Of a DNA stretch of 64,000 nucleotides, positions 45,747 through 56,597 are shown piece by piece. The translations under genes and the position numbers were made by a program. A model generated the notes under the pieces. That model was not told the DNA's origin and searched no databases. It worked only from the letters and a program-made list of their open reading frames with translations. Source of the DNA: Heloderma charlesbogerti (Eukaryota; Chordata; Lepidosauria; Squamata; Helodermatidae); the NCBI GenBank assembly GCA_026122225.1, contig JANEZZ010003063.1, positions 186,001 through 250,000 on the forward strand, in the 5' to 3' direction. How positions within the stretch are numbered: the stretch's first letter is position 1; each line of letters opens with the position of its first letter.

Positions 45747-45886
45747 CAGCCTTCTCCACCCTGGCGCCCTCTAGATGTGTTGGACTACAACCCCCATCAT
45801 CCCCAGCAAGCAAGGCCAGCCATGATGCTGCAGTGATGGGAGTTGTAGCCCAACACATCTGGAGGGCACCAGGCTGGGGAGGGATG
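45747..45886. mobile_element. Palindromic hAT-like short element with perfect target duplication
   Basis: It is 140 bp, from CAGCCTTCTCCACCCTGG to CTGGGGAGGGATG. The 8-mers on either side (45739-45746 and 45887-45894) are both CCCTAAAA. This copy defines the family ends and its hAT-type 8-bp duplication. Confidence 0.92.
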
Positions 45887-46327
45887 CCCTAAAACAATCT
45901 GTGCCCAAGGTATCCCTGGTAAACATCTGTGCATTTCCCTTTTGAAGATCTTTAAGAAAGGCAATGCCACAACCTCTCCAGACTGTGGCAGCTGATTTGT
46001 TGCTGAGCTGCTCTGAACCTCAGAATTCTTCCCAAGGTTTAATCAAAAATGTTTTTTATTGTTTAACTCCTCTACTTTTTGTCTCGTATCCAGTGCTTAC
46101 AGCTAAACAAGTGTTTCTTCGGTTCTCCCTTCTGATGCTGCTTCTGCATATTTAAACCGCCACTCCCTTCTCTCTTAAATGTTTTTCTCCCCTCTGTGCT
46201 AAACAAAGCAGGTCCATGTAAACCAGTAGGATTGTTCTCTTCTTCATCTTGATTGATCTCTTCCTCCCTATCCTGAATTTTGGTATCAGTACTCCAGTGC
46301 ACCCCCCCCCCCGCCTGGTTTGGTTCT

Positions 46328-46400
46328 AGATCAGGGGTAGGGAACCTCTTGCCCACGGGCCTTATGTGGCTCATGGAAGCTCCCCATCAGCCCACAGAAG
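46328..46400. repeat. hAT-like element fragment
   Basis: It reads agatcaggggtagggaacct, then cttgcccacgggcc and atgtggctcatgg. The left tip and interior resemble the CAGGGGTG-type elements; the right end is missing. Confidence 0.5.
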
Positions 46401-47365
46401 TTCCTCCAGAATCTAGATCAGTCCATCTTCCCAGTCCTTTTGTATGCTTCACACATGGGAAAACATTCTCTGTGAGTTGCTGTGCACAACTAGTTCTGAA
46501 AAGTATGGATCTCTACGCTTGCAACAAATTAAACTCACAGCATTGCACAAGTGGCAGTCTAGCCTCTCCCCCCCCCCCGCATGGATGGGTCCTTTTGGAT
46601 CAATAGGCAGCTTAGTAATAATCAATAGAATAATGAGTCCAACCGTTCTCAAGTCTGTATAGCTCTGGCTCTTTCAAGCCCCCAAATGGAGCAATGCAGT
46701 GTTCTTTGCTGAGTCAGCAGAGCAGATCAGTGGCTGAGGGGGTGTATCAACCCACCTGTGTGTTGCAATTTTTGAGTGAGATGACCTTGAAATGCCTTTT
46801 GGGGAGAGGGATTCATGCTTCCATGCTGTCCCAGCAGTTGGCAGACTCTCTTACATGAATCTTTATAAACTAATGAACAAACCTGATTAAGATTTGGCAG
46901 TCCCCCCACCCACCCGTTCCCTGGAGGGGTGGGTGGGAAGGCAAACATTCATGCGCTAGTGCTCTGAAAGAGGATGGCCTTGTAATTAAATGCTGCATGA
47001 AAGCAAACATTTGCTGATGAGCATGGTGGGTGGTTAATTAAATGAACAGGGAAGGGGGAAAGCCAAGCACTCTCCCTTTGCTACCCTGGTCTGCCAGTGG
47101 CATAAAAGGGAAATGGCTGGTGCACTACCTCTTTTGGTGGCCTGGAAGAGCTGCCCTGAATCAGAGCAGCATTTGTGCGCATAATAATCGGTAATTAATC
47201 TGGGAAGAGATGCTGCTGGCTCGCCGGGCAGTTCATGTTGAGGTTCTACTAGAACAGTTTCCCCTCCCAAAACGAAGAACTGGCCTAGCTGGGCCGTCAG
47301 GGGTATGAGTGTGTGCAAACTGGGAATGGAGTCAGCTGCTGTATTTTCCTGGTATGGGAGTTTCA

Positions 47366-47404
47366 GTCCAACACTTCTGGGTGGCGCTAGGCTGGGGAAG
47401 GCAG
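47366..47404. repeat. Palindromic hAT-like short element, right tip
   Basis: It reads tcagtccaacacttctggg and tggcgctaggctggggaagg, matching only the last 39 bp of the family. Confidence 0.65.
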
Positions 47405-47605
47405 TGCTAGAAAGTCTGTGAGTTTGTGCCTCAATCCAGCCCCCTTGCAACGTGGCCGAGAATGTAGGGATGCCATTCTCTGATCATGCTCCACCTGAAG
47501 TTTCCCCCCAACAAAGTTACAATGGATCAAAATGCCCAACTCTCTGATCATCGCATTGCAGATGCTTGAAGAGGCAAAATGTCTTGGGCTGGTCCTGGAT
47601 TTGGA

Positions 47606-47645
47606 TGGGAGGGAGGGAGGGAGGGAGGGAGGGAGGGAGGGAGGG
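47606..47645. repeat. (GGGA)n microsatellite, 10 units
   Basis: An uninterrupted GGGA run on the + strand, the non-template strand of MAP4. Runs of three G separated by single A could form G-quadruplexes in DNA or in the nascent RNA. Confidence 0.95.
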
Positions 47646-47784
47646 GCTATGAGGGTTGGATGCAAGCAATGGGGGGGAGTCTGGTTGCAATGGGATGTGC
47701 AGACAAGGCGAGGGAGAAATGGAATGGTCTTTGGTGAGGAGGAGGAAGAGGGAATTGGCACGATAAGGGCATTCAGCAATAGCT

Positions 47785-47879
47785 CAGCCTTCCCCAACCT
47801 GGCGTCCTCCATGGCTGGCTGGGGGATGCTGGGAATCGTAGTCGAACACACCAGGAGGGCACCAGGTTGTGGAAGTCTG
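47785..47879. mobile_element. Palindromic hAT-like short element, core-deleted
   Basis: It runs from CAGCCTTCCCCAACCTGG to gttgtggaagtctg; the left arm lacks the gactacaact segment. The flanks caatagct and caacagtt agree at 6 of 8. Confidence 0.8.
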
Positions 47880-47957
47880 CAACAGTTCATCACTGTATTT
47901 TCCATCCCATCGTTCGCTGTACCTCCCTCTCTTTTTTGCCGTGTGAGGCCCATGCTG

Positions 47958-48150
47958 TATAGCGGAGTTGGATGGGGTCTGGGGAGACCCAGTTTCAAAT
48001 CCTTGCTTAGCCATGAAGATCATTAGGTGTTCTTGGGCCTTTGCCTCCCTCACCAGGGTGGTTCCAAAGGCAAATGGGGAGGGGCAGAAGAGCTGCATAC
48101 GCTGCTGTGAGCTCCTCAGAGAAAGGGCAGGATAAACAGGTCATAAATAC
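47958..48150 (+). mobile_element. tRNA-derived SINE (second type), sense
   Basis: It reads gtatagcggagttggatggg, gacccagtttcaaatcc (B box), gcttagccatgaag, tcttgggcctttgcctccc and tgtgagctcctcagag, with ggataaacaggtcataaat at the 3' end. It is moderately decayed. Confidence 0.7.
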
Positions 48151-49097
48151 ATTTCTGCCTTTAATGGGAGGGCTGCCTCCTGCACGGGAGCCATAGGGAC
48201 CCTGTCTGTGCTTGAATAAACAGTTTTACACTATCAGACACAATTGCCAGGAAGCAGGATTGAGGCAGCTGAATTGGCTGGAATGCCGATCGATGGATAT
48301 TGCGTGAAGGTGATTTCTGGTCCCTGTGGCTGTGTCCGTCCTTCTGTCCGTCCCCTTGAACATGTACAGGAGACAGACTAGCACTGTTGACAGGCAGGCA
48401 ATGGACGACCCTCAGCCATCTAAGCCTGAAACCCTCAGTGAACTGACTGCTAATTTAATCTGGCCTGAGGCCTGAGGCTGCTACGCTCCAAAGCAGTTTC
48501 TTTTTCCGTGGTGTGAAATTCATCCTTGTGACAGTCTAAATTGTACATTCTCCTGCCAGAGGCCAAAGAAAATTCTGAAACGTATTAACTCATTTTGATT
48601 TGAGGGCAGTGATGAGGCCAACCCAAGAGTGACTGGCTGTGTGCCAGATTTTGTGAGGAGGGGGCCTGAACAAGGTGGGTCTGCATGGGTTGCTGTGGGA
48701 AGGTGAGTCGAGAGAGACCCAGTGAAGAGGGCCTGCCTGCCTGCATAGGATTCTGCAGGTACCTTTCTCCACACTTAAGTCCAGGGCCTGCACTGAATGT
48801 GGAACAGAAGCAAGAAACCTTCTGACCTTGCCCAGGCAGCGTGGGAGCTACGGGAATGCCAGCTCCTGCCAGCATCTCCTGGGCTAATGTCACGTACTGT
48901 GCGGCACTTGGGACATGACTGTGGCACCACGGCTTCCCTTGGAACGGGCCACATTCTGGTGGGCTGCGTCTGCTGTTACCCCATCAGCATGGAAAGTAGC
49001 CGCTTTGTAGCAGTGCCTGCCAGCTCAGGTAACAGCAGAGTGGGTGCCAAGGAGTATCTCCCAGGAAAATGTCCATTTTGACATATGCTGGTAGGAG

Positions 49098-49129
49098 GTG
49101 GGTGGATGGATGGATGGATAGATAGATAG
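49098..49129. repeat. GGAT/GATA simple repeat
   Basis: ggtggatggatggatgg grades into atagatagataga. Confidence 0.9.
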
Positions 49130-50344
49130 AATTTTCCCTTGGCCAGGGTTAAGCAGCTGAGCCCTTTCCATAGTCATGTTCATGTTTTGTCTGTGGAGGG
49201 GGAGGAATGTTCAAAAGGAACCTGTTTTCCAATGAGACTCAAGTCCCTGAGCTGCTGCTACTTCTATTGTGCAGAAAGAAGCACTTAGGTGCTTTCCATC
49301 TCATGTGGCAGCATACTTCGGAGCAGACAGCGGTGTTCTTCCCCTCCATTTGTAGTTGGGGGGGGAGATTCCTGGTTCCTCCCATGTTACTTTCTCTCAA
49401 CTGCTTTTAACTCCCAGTAGTCGCTTTCCCCCAAATTACTTCTATCTTGTTCCTCACTGAGGCCCCTGACTGGCATTGGCAGCTCTTGGGAGAACCGAGA
49501 TGAATTTCGCAGGAATTGAGCTGCTGGATCAGGTGGAGCCCCTTACCAAAGAGCTCAACTCCTCTGCAACGCAAAGCAAACTCTCTGCAAGAGTGCACTG
49601 CCGGCCTGTTAAGGTTAGAACGCAGAACTGGAAAAGGAGTTAATGAGCTTAAATGCGTTCAGCCTCAGTGCATAGCAGTCTACAGGCACTTAATGAGTTT
49701 GCCATTTAGGAACATGTTCTAAATGCATGGAGATATTGAAATATTTGACTTTGCATTCAGTGGGGCTTGGGGGCTTCTGACTGCTGGATCAAGGGGCTTC
49801 TCTGGACTTTGAAACGTTATGTGAATTGTCACAAATGACGATTCTACACACATCCGTCTTGCGGCAGCCACGGCTTCTTGATAAACAACCACTCAATGCA
49901 CAGTATTGTCACACATCAGGATCACTTTTTGCACCACTTCCTACATGGAAAACAGAAACAGTGCTGCTAGCTTGTCATCAAGGCAGGCTTATACTTGCAC
50001 GTCATCGGCTGAAAGAACGGGGGGGCGGGGTTGGGAGATGAGCTTGTGTACATTGTGAATGCACCACTGTTTCTAGACTGAGCTTAGCAGTGGGAAGTTT
50101 GCTTTCTAAAAAAATGTCAAAAACTCTGTAACCAGCATGTGGAAATCCACTCCTCGCGTGACAGGAGGGCTTTCCGACCCCTGCAGTGGTGAAATAGGCC
50201 CTGATACCTGTTGCCTTAGCCAAGCTTTTTCAGCCCTGTCTATCCTCTGTCTCTGTCCTCCTTGTGCTGCCATGCAGACTCCGCTAAAAACTGTTGTGAT
50301 GGGTGAAATCTGAGTGCATTTTGTTTCCCTTTTGCTTCGGTCAG

Positions 50345-50448
50345 CAAAACCAGAAGAGGTAAAGCCAGATGCTGAGGTTGCGAGGGCGAACGACATTGCA
50401 GCCCCTCCCAGCAAGGAGCTTCCTCCAAGCCCTGAGAAGAAAACAAAG
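50345..50448 (+). CDS. MAP4: MAP4 exon joining the projection arm to the proline-rich region
   Basis: The acceptor is cggtcag|CA (phase 1, joining as G|CA Ala) and the donor is acaaag|gtgagg, phase 0. It encodes [33 protein letters not shown]. The end, [17 protein letters not shown], matches mammalian MAP4 immediately before its proline-rich domain nearly residue for residue (recalled: [20 protein letters not shown]). This makes it the firmest anchor for naming the gene. The S/T-P site SPEKK is a typical proline-directed kinase target in this family. The switch from phase 1 to phase 0 marks the change from skippable projection exons to the constitutive-looking microtubule-binding exons. Confidence 0.95.
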
Positions 50449-50982
50449 GTGAGGGTCATCCACATGCCTTTCCAGCTTTGCAGGTTTTGGTTTTTTGTGC
50501 CTGCTTTTTCTCTTCCTCCTCTTAAGCCAATGATAAGTTCTGTTCTCTGAGCTGATGGCCTCAAGAGAAGCCACCTTGCCTTGTCCAAGCTCAGTTCCCA
50601 AGCCCATCATTTCACTTAAGCCCCCTGTTATTAGTCAGTCACGCTGCCTAGAAGAGGCCTCTAGGGATAAATGTGCGTTTCTTGAGCGTTTGGTTCCAAA
50701 TATCTGTTTGTAACCCCAGTTCAATGTGCTTAGAGGAATCCTTAGACAAAAGGAGGCCTGGAATGAATTTTGTTGTACCTACATTAAATCGAGACCCTGT
50801 TGAGCTGAAGAGGAGTTCAGCCCCCCTCTATTCTTCATAGGATTCGCCCTTTGGCTGACACTGATAGACCTGTAAAGGGCCCCAGGGTTGGGGAAGAACC
50901 AACTTTCCAATTTCTCTTGCTGTTAAAATTGTAGCATTTTGGGCAAAATGATGCAGGTGAAAGATTGTGCACTATTTGAGGA

Positions 50983-51187
50983 AGGGTCATAGCTCAGTGG
51001 CAGAGCACTGGGACTTTCTGCACGGCTTTGCGTGCAGAAGGTCCCAGGTTCGATCTCTGGCATCTCCAGATAGGGCTGGGAATGACTCCTGCTTGAAACC
51101 TTGGAGAGCCGCTGCTGCCAGTCAGTGTTGGCAATACTGAGTGAGATGGACCAGGGGTCTGACTCCGTATAAAGCCGTTTTCTATGC
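50983..51187 (+). mobile_element. tRNA-derived SINE, sense, well preserved
   Basis: A box tagctcagtgg (about 50991) and B box ggttcgatctc (about 51047) are both intact. The body reads ggcatctccagatagggctg, agagccgctgctgccag, tcagtgttggcaatactgag and gatggaccaggggtctgac, with the 3' end gtataaagccgttttctatg. It is the best reference copy of this SINE in the window. It is not a functional tRNA gene, as there is no acceptor stem or 3' terminator at tRNA length. Confidence 0.9.
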
Positions 51188-51215
51188 TCTGGCAGCTTGA
51201 TGCGAAGAACTCCCT

Positions 51216-51381
51216 GCTTCTGGGGAATAGCTCAGACTGTTTGTCCATCTAGCCCAGTATTTGTCTACCCTGACTGGCAGCAGCTCTGCGGAGTCTCAGG
51301 CAGAGAGGTTCTTTCCCATCTCCTGCTCCCTGATCCTCCTAACTGGAGATTCCATCATTGAACCTGTGTCCTTCCGCATGA
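51216..51381 (-). mobile_element. tRNA-derived SINE, 3' part, antisense
   Basis: It reads agctcagactgtttgtcc, atctagcccagtatttg, ggcagcagctctgcggagtc, then tggagattccatcattgaac and ctgtgtccttccgcatg. It is interrupted by the element at 51382 and continues at 51959. Confidence 0.82.
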
Positions 51382-51958
51382 TGTCAGGGGTGCCTCTGAG
51401 CATAGGCAGTGGCAGAGTGGCTCAGATTCCGAAGAAGAACCGCAAAACATGGGGGAGGAACTTTCCCAGACTCTTCCAGGCAGGGAGAGACAAACTCCTC
51501 AGGTTTCAACAGTCCAGCTGGACCGAGAGAGCCTCTCTTCACAAACACCCATCAGAGATCGTGAACAGGGAGAGGTGGGGCGTGGACAGCCTGAATTCTT
51601 AGACGCCAGGCGCAGACGCAGGGCCAAGAGAGAGATGGCAGGGTGGAGCTTAGGCGATCTGCCCGATTGGCCCGGCGGGAACAGCTACGCGTAGATACCT
51701 CACGAGACAGAGGGAGATCCCCCCGCTTAAGTTAGGGAGGCATGCCCACCTTTTCGCAAACGGTAGCCAACCTTCAATCTTCCTGGTTTCCCTTTGAACT
51801 CCCTGAAGGCATTTCCTTTGTAGACTGTGAGTTACTGACAGTTAGCATCTGTATGACCCATTGAAGTAAAAGGATTAAAGAGTCGTGGATAGCAGCCTCT
51901 TGTTTGTGTTTTGATTTCAGCTATTGAAGTTCAGCAGGGACAAAATTGATACTTGACA
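51382..51958 (+). mobile_element. Solo-LTR-like element (577 bp)
   Basis: It starts TGTCAGGGG and ends ACTTGACA (TG...CA; TGTCA/TGACA inverted). The flanking pentamers catga (51377-51381) and catgc (51959-51963) match at 4 of 5. The host SINE reads continuously if the element and one flank copy are removed, which fixes both boundaries. It has a likely polyadenylation signal in aaaaggattaaagag (about 51868). It is homologous to the element at 25156-25694, and both include a gcagacgcaggg stretch (here also readable as an Arg-rich patch, ARRRRRAKRE), but no conserved protein is evident. Confidence 0.75.
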
Positions 51959-52005
51959 CATGCAAAGCCTGTGTTCTACCACTGATCTGTGGTCCCTCCC
52001 CCAAG
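51959..52005 (-). mobile_element. tRNA-derived SINE head, antisense
   Basis: It reads catgcaaagcctgtgttcta and ccactgatctgtggtccctc, the antisense A-box region completing the SINE begun at 51216. Confidence 0.8.
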
Positions 52006-52662
52006 GGGAATATAGTCCACACTCTTTCCCCTGAATTGTTATGTCCAAATGCACCACAAACTCTAAATTTAGTGGAGGCAGGAAGAGGAAGGGAAATAGA
52101 AGTTTCAGGTTTTGTGTGGGATTGTCTCCCAGCAAGCCAACTGTGGGGGGTTTTTTATAAATGGAAGAAAGTTGGTTCCTCTGTTGTCTTTGCCTCCAGC
52201 ACTACCCAGTCCCTTTACAGGCCATCAGTGTTCTACAAATTCCTAAGAGGCGAATCTGCAGGTACAGAGACAAGTAGATTTTTGTGGATGTTTTTACCAC
52301 GCTGCTGTAATCCTCTGCTCTACCATTTGCTCAGTTCATTTGGGGTGGTGATGGTTACATAGCGTTGTGGAGCCAACCTCTTGTTAACAATGTCAACATT
52401 GTTGTCACTGTTCTCCAGGTGACATTCAGGGTAGATTGGGGCCCTAAGCAATATAATTGGGCATCATTAGTTCTCCCACTGTGGCCACTCTTACACTCAG
52501 AGAACGGAACACTGGCTTCTTTACTTTCCTCCTGAATTGACTTGTTTTTGCTCACATTTTTGCCGCTAAACATTTTGTTTACAATGCGCTTCTTTTTTTT
52601 GTTACACGTGTGTGTGTGTGTTGTCCCTCTTCATGCTTGTGTGTGTACGTTATCACGTAAAG

Positions 52663-52884
52663 CCATCAGCCTCCACTCCAGCAGCAAAGCCTGCTGCAGC
52701 GAAAATCAAGCCCGTGCCCACTGCTGCTGCTGCCCCTGCCAAGCGGCCGGCTTCTGCTACGCCAGGCCAAAACAAAAAAGCCACCAGCCCTACCACAGGC
52801 CCAGCTGCAGCCACCACCCCTAAACGCCCAGCGACCAGCACCGCACGACCCTCCACCTTAACGCCTAAGGACTCCAAACCAAAG
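52663..52884 (+). CDS. MAP4: MAP4 proline-rich-region exon, 222 bp
   Basis: The acceptor is cacgtaaag|CCA and the donor is ccaaag|gtaagg, phase 0 at both ends. It encodes 74 residues (PSASTPAAKPAAAKIKP ... TPKRPATSTARPSTLTPKDSKPK) rich in A, P, T and K. KRPA..TARPS.L..KD.KPK is the counterpart of mammalian MAP4 KRPAVASARPSILPSKDVKPK. This basic, phosphorylatable region strengthens microtubule binding in the family. The acceptor has a poor polypyrimidine tract (tacgttatcacgtaaag), so this exon may be regulated. It can be skipped in frame. Confidence 0.94.
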
Positions 52885-53490
52885 GTAAGGACCATTGTGC
52901 TTTGGCTGGGAGCTCCAAGGCGCTGCTTGTGAGAATGTGCGCGGCGGGCAGGATGTGGCCTTCGTGTCGGGTTTTTGTTTTGAGCACACCTGGCCAATTA
53001 CCATCTCTGTCTTCCCCAGCTGAATTGCTGTTGCTTTGCCCATTTGTTAAGCAGCACATCACTTTTCCTAGAGCCAGTTCACACATTCCAGAAAAGCACG
53101 TAGTATGTTCCAGGAGCATACCACTTCAAAACACGGGTGGGGAGTCACATTTTTTAAGGTTTGCCTTCAGAAAAAAACCAAATCCACTTATGCATAAAGC
53201 TAGTACGTCGGGGAAGAAGGATTCTAGCCTAGTCTCCTTGACTGGCTAGCTTTCTGCATGTGGGATGGGTGGGTGTGGCTAGGCGATGGTTTCTTCCACC
53301 TGCATTTTGTTCAAGGGCATCTTGTCACTAAACCAACCTCAAGAGCTCCTGTTCGAAACACGCAAGCCTCAAGAGGGGCTGCAGTGAGATTTATTTAAGA
53401 GGAATGAGTTACATATCGCAAGATATTTTTTTTAAATGATAAAGTATTTCATACTTTATTGGAACAATTTGTAGATAGTGAACACTAGAA

Positions 53491-53613
53491 CAAACGTCCC
53501 CAACTTGGTGCCCTCCAGATGTGTTAGACTGCAACTCCCATCATTCCCAGACAGCATGGCCAATGGGAGTTGCAGTACAACACATCTGGAGGGCACCAGG
53601 TTGGGGAAGGTGG
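53491..53613. repeat. Palindromic hAT-like short element
   Basis: It reads caaacgtccccaacttggtg, actgcaactcccatcattcc and, in the right arm, aatgggagttgcagtac and ggagggcaccaggttgggg. The arms are almost fully complementary. Confidence 0.85.
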
Positions 53614-54979
53614 CTATGAAACACTGAAAGATGGAGGTCAGAATAATAGAAGAGTATGTGTTCACACCAGTTCAGTCATAAGCTTTGTTTCTGAAGGTTA
53701 AGGTCTAAAGAATCAAATCATGGACATCACAGAAAAGCTTGGTTTGGAGAAGGGATCTGATGGGAAAAAGAGGCGATGTCATGACGGTGTCCTGGGAGGC
53801 AGTTCCATGCATAAGGGGTAACGAGGAAAAGGGGGCAGCATTACTTAAGGGGAGGAAATGTTTGGGAGTCTTGGAAGATGACAATAGAGACAAAATCAAT
53901 GGTTTCAACTAACTGGAGAATAACCTCAGCTATACCTGGCTAAAATCAGCCAGTTTGCAGAGCCATTTTGAGGTGTTACAGTCTGGGGTTCTGTGCTGGT
54001 CGTGGCGAAAGTATGTTGGCTGTTGAACTTTTAAATTGGCAACCTGCCTGTGACCAAAAAGGGCTCCTGCCTCGCCACCCCCACCCCATCCGCTGTCGGG
54101 GGTGAGGCGGATTGTGCTGTGCTCACGTTAAGAACAAAAAGGGGGTGAGGGGGAGGTTCCTTGAGCGAAAGTCACTTGTGCTTATATTTTGATGGAAATG
54201 CTGCCCTTTAGGTAAGTAACCTTAGCTTGGCTCCTGGTTCCCATGGCTACCAGGCTTTGCTTATCAAAATTCTGACACTTTTCCTAATTGACTTTGTGTG
54301 TGTGGAAACCAAACGGACAGTGAAGCACAGAAGCACTCTAAATCTTTGCCAAGAAGTGCTATTTAATCTTAAAATATGTCAACAGTTCTAACCGGCAGCT
54401 CAGGGAACAGAGTCTAATTTTAATGATTATGAATAGAAAGGAAGCCCGTAATGTGAATATATCACCCACCCCCCTCCAAGGTATTCCTGGACCCCTGGAC
54501 CTTTCTGGAAAAGGATTTTTCTCATGTTTCCCAGCTGTGTCAGCACTTCATAGATTGATCAGCCATTGCTCAGGTCACAGATGGTCTCGGACAAACGCCA
54601 TCTAAGCCTACAGAGCAATTTCTCTCTTTCTGCCTGTAATTAAAGAGCTTCCTCTTGGCAGACGGCACTGCGGGGTAGGGGTGGGGGAGGATAATGACTT
54701 GAGCAAACGTGACATCCCCTCTTTTTCCCCATCAAATCCCTTCCCCAAACCAACCTTTTCTGTGAAGTCTATGGCTTGATTCTTTAGACCTTGGCCTTCA
54801 GAGAACTCCCCAAAAAGAGCTAGGGAGCTTAAACAATAGAATTAAATTAAAATCAGCATTTTGGGAAGGGACGGCACCTCTGAGGTCCATTGCCCTGCAT
54901 GTGCAGGCAGCCAGTTGCTGTATAACGTGGCATGTAGCACAATATCGCCGAGATGCTGCCGTGCCATAAAAATCTTGTG

Positions 54980-55075
54980 CAGCCTTCGCCAACCTGGCGC
55001 CCTCTGGATGCGTTGGACTGCAACTTGCATCGTCCCCAGCCAGCATGGCCACTGGCGCCAGGTTGGTGAACGCTG
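54980..55075. repeat. Palindromic hAT-like short element, short right arm
   Basis: It reads cagccttcgccaacctggcg, gactgcaacttgcatcgtcc, agccagcatggccactgg and cgccaggttggtgaacgctg. The middle of the right arm is deleted. Confidence 0.8.
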
Positions 55076-56054
55076 ATCTAAGATTTGTGTTCTATTACAC
55101 ACACACATTTACAGGCATTTATAATATAACCCGTGTCCATGTAGGTTTGTCAGATCTCCACCAGAGACCCAGTATGTGAAGCCTGGGAGATAATGAATGG
55201 TGCCTGGCAGGCTAGGGTGAATGAGAAACAGCATCTGGCCACAGAGCTGGGTTTTTGCATAGCAGCTCAGGAGTTGATCCTTCTGTGACACATCAGCAGA
55301 GTTGATAGTGGAAGCTCTCATAAAGTCAGGCAGGAAATACCCTCTCCTTCTCCCCACCTCCACCTTGGGTTCTGTTCCCTTGCCCTGAGCATTTTCCCTC
55401 TGGAGGCTCCGAGGTGGAGGCTGAAACTTCAGGTCGAGCCCTGAGACTTTGCAGCCCTGTCCAAAAGTATGGTTCCTGACTCCTGCTAGTGTGGAACAGT
55501 TGGGCCTCCCTCTTGCCATGGCTGTTGGATGACCCCCATGATGTGAGCTTTTAAAAGCCACCTACCAAACGCACAAGGGCTTTCTTGAACTGATTGCTAT
55601 CAATTGCTCAAGGGTTAGTTGGCAATATCTGAATGGTCAGTTGACAGTTCTAACCCTAGATGAAATACTCATTTTTTCACAAGGAGCCTGTGTGTTTTGC
55701 TTAAGACCGGAGACAGAGCCGAGTATCTGCTGGAATTTCTATTTTCAAAAATGGGGGGTCAGCTACTTGCTGTTTTGTCCCAGCAACTTGAAACCTGCAC
55801 AGCACCTAGAAGAGCCTAATCCAGTCTGCCATCTCCTGCACACTCAGTTTTAAGACTGTGACTAAATGGAGACACTGTGGCTTCACCATCAAGTCATTTT
55901 CCTCTTTCTGCCCCCCACCTCCCTCACACACACTTTGGTTAACATCCAGTCTCATGAAGAGTGAGAATTCAAAAGTTTGCTCATTGTTGTGTGACATTTT
56001 GATTGGTCCTAAGAAAGGTTTTGCCTGGCTGTGGGTTTTGGAACATTCACTTTG

Positions 56055-56113
56055 AACGAGGGGGTTGGACTCAGTGGTCTTGTAGGCCCCTTCCAACACT
56101 ACTATTCTATGAT
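56055..56113 (+). mobile_element. CR1 LINE 3' tail, sense
   Basis: It reads gagggggttggactcagtgg, cttgtaggccccttccaac and actattctatgat, the canonical CR1 end. Confidence 0.85.
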
Positions 56114-56419
56114 CTAACTCACATGGTTTAGTTTGGAGTTGCACATTACCCGTGTTACAATCTTTTTCACACATGCACCTGTATAGATGATGGCGGAGAG
56201 GGGAGAATGACCTCTGTAGGGGAAAGCTAGAAATGTTGGGGCGGTAAGTGACAATGCTTGCAAACTCTTCATCTGTAAAGCCCACCTACATTGCATGGCT
56301 GGTGAAGATATCCACGCACTTCCTTGGGAGGAAATCTTCCGTTTGTTTTAAGTTCTCAAGGATAATGGGCTTTCTTAAGAGGAGAACCTTGGTCTGAAAT
56401 GGGCCCTTTTCATTACTAG

Positions 56420-56597
56420 GGGACAGACATAAAGAGCCCGGATAAGCGAACCTCCCCTTCGAAGCCACCGTCTGCCACCACCCCTCGGCCTAGCACAAGA
56501 AGCAGCCCAGCCACCCCCAGGCCATCGACAGCACTGACGAGTCTGAATACATCAAGCCCCCGGAGCACTGCCACTTCCCCACCCAAGAGGCCCTCCA
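56420..56597 (+). CDS. MAP4: MAP4 proline-rich-region exon, 178 bp
   Basis: The acceptor is cattactag|GGG (phase 0) and the donor is tcca|gtgagt (phase 1). It encodes GTDIKSPDKRTSPSKPPSA then TRSSPATPRPSTALTS and ATSPPKRPS. It corresponds to mammalian APEKRASPSKPASAPASRS...SRSPSTLLPKKPT. It is dense in S/T-P and K-x-S-P sites, as expected for the MAP4 region whose phosphorylation loosens microtubule binding. The strong consensus donor suggests constitutive use. Confidence 0.94.

Larger units (their letters stand above)
28126..50344 (+). other. MAP4: MAP4 large intron (about 22.2 kb), repeat-rich
   Basis: It runs from gtatgt to cggtcag. Mobile elements are listed separately. Stretches in which I recognise nothing are 28126-29337, 29501-31009 (except a tatagat tract at 29814-29845), 31611-32753, 32926-33715 (polypyrimidine and polypurine patches), 34201-34730, 38461-38946, 39120-40122, 40387-41949, 43151-44036, 45002-45738, 45895-47365 (except a short hAT-like fragment at 46328-46400) and 48151-50344. 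Confidence 0.75.
50449..52662 (+). other. MAP4: MAP4 intron (2.2 kb)
   Basis: It runs from gtgagg to acgtaaag. It contains a sense SINE, then an antisense SINE carrying a solo-LTR-like insertion. Bases 50449-50982 and 52006-52604 hold nothing recognised; a short TG tract lies at 52606-52621, close to the acceptor. Confidence 0.8.
52885..56419 (+). other. MAP4: MAP4 intron (3.5 kb)
   Basis: It runs from gtaagg to cattactag. It contains two palindromic elements and a CR1 tail. Nothing is recognised in 52885-53490, 53614-54979 or 55076-56054. Confidence 0.85.

Noticed and set aside
50983..51070. tRNA gene (A and B boxes present)
   Set aside because: It does not form a complete cloverleaf and continues into a SINE body; several sister copies exist in the window.
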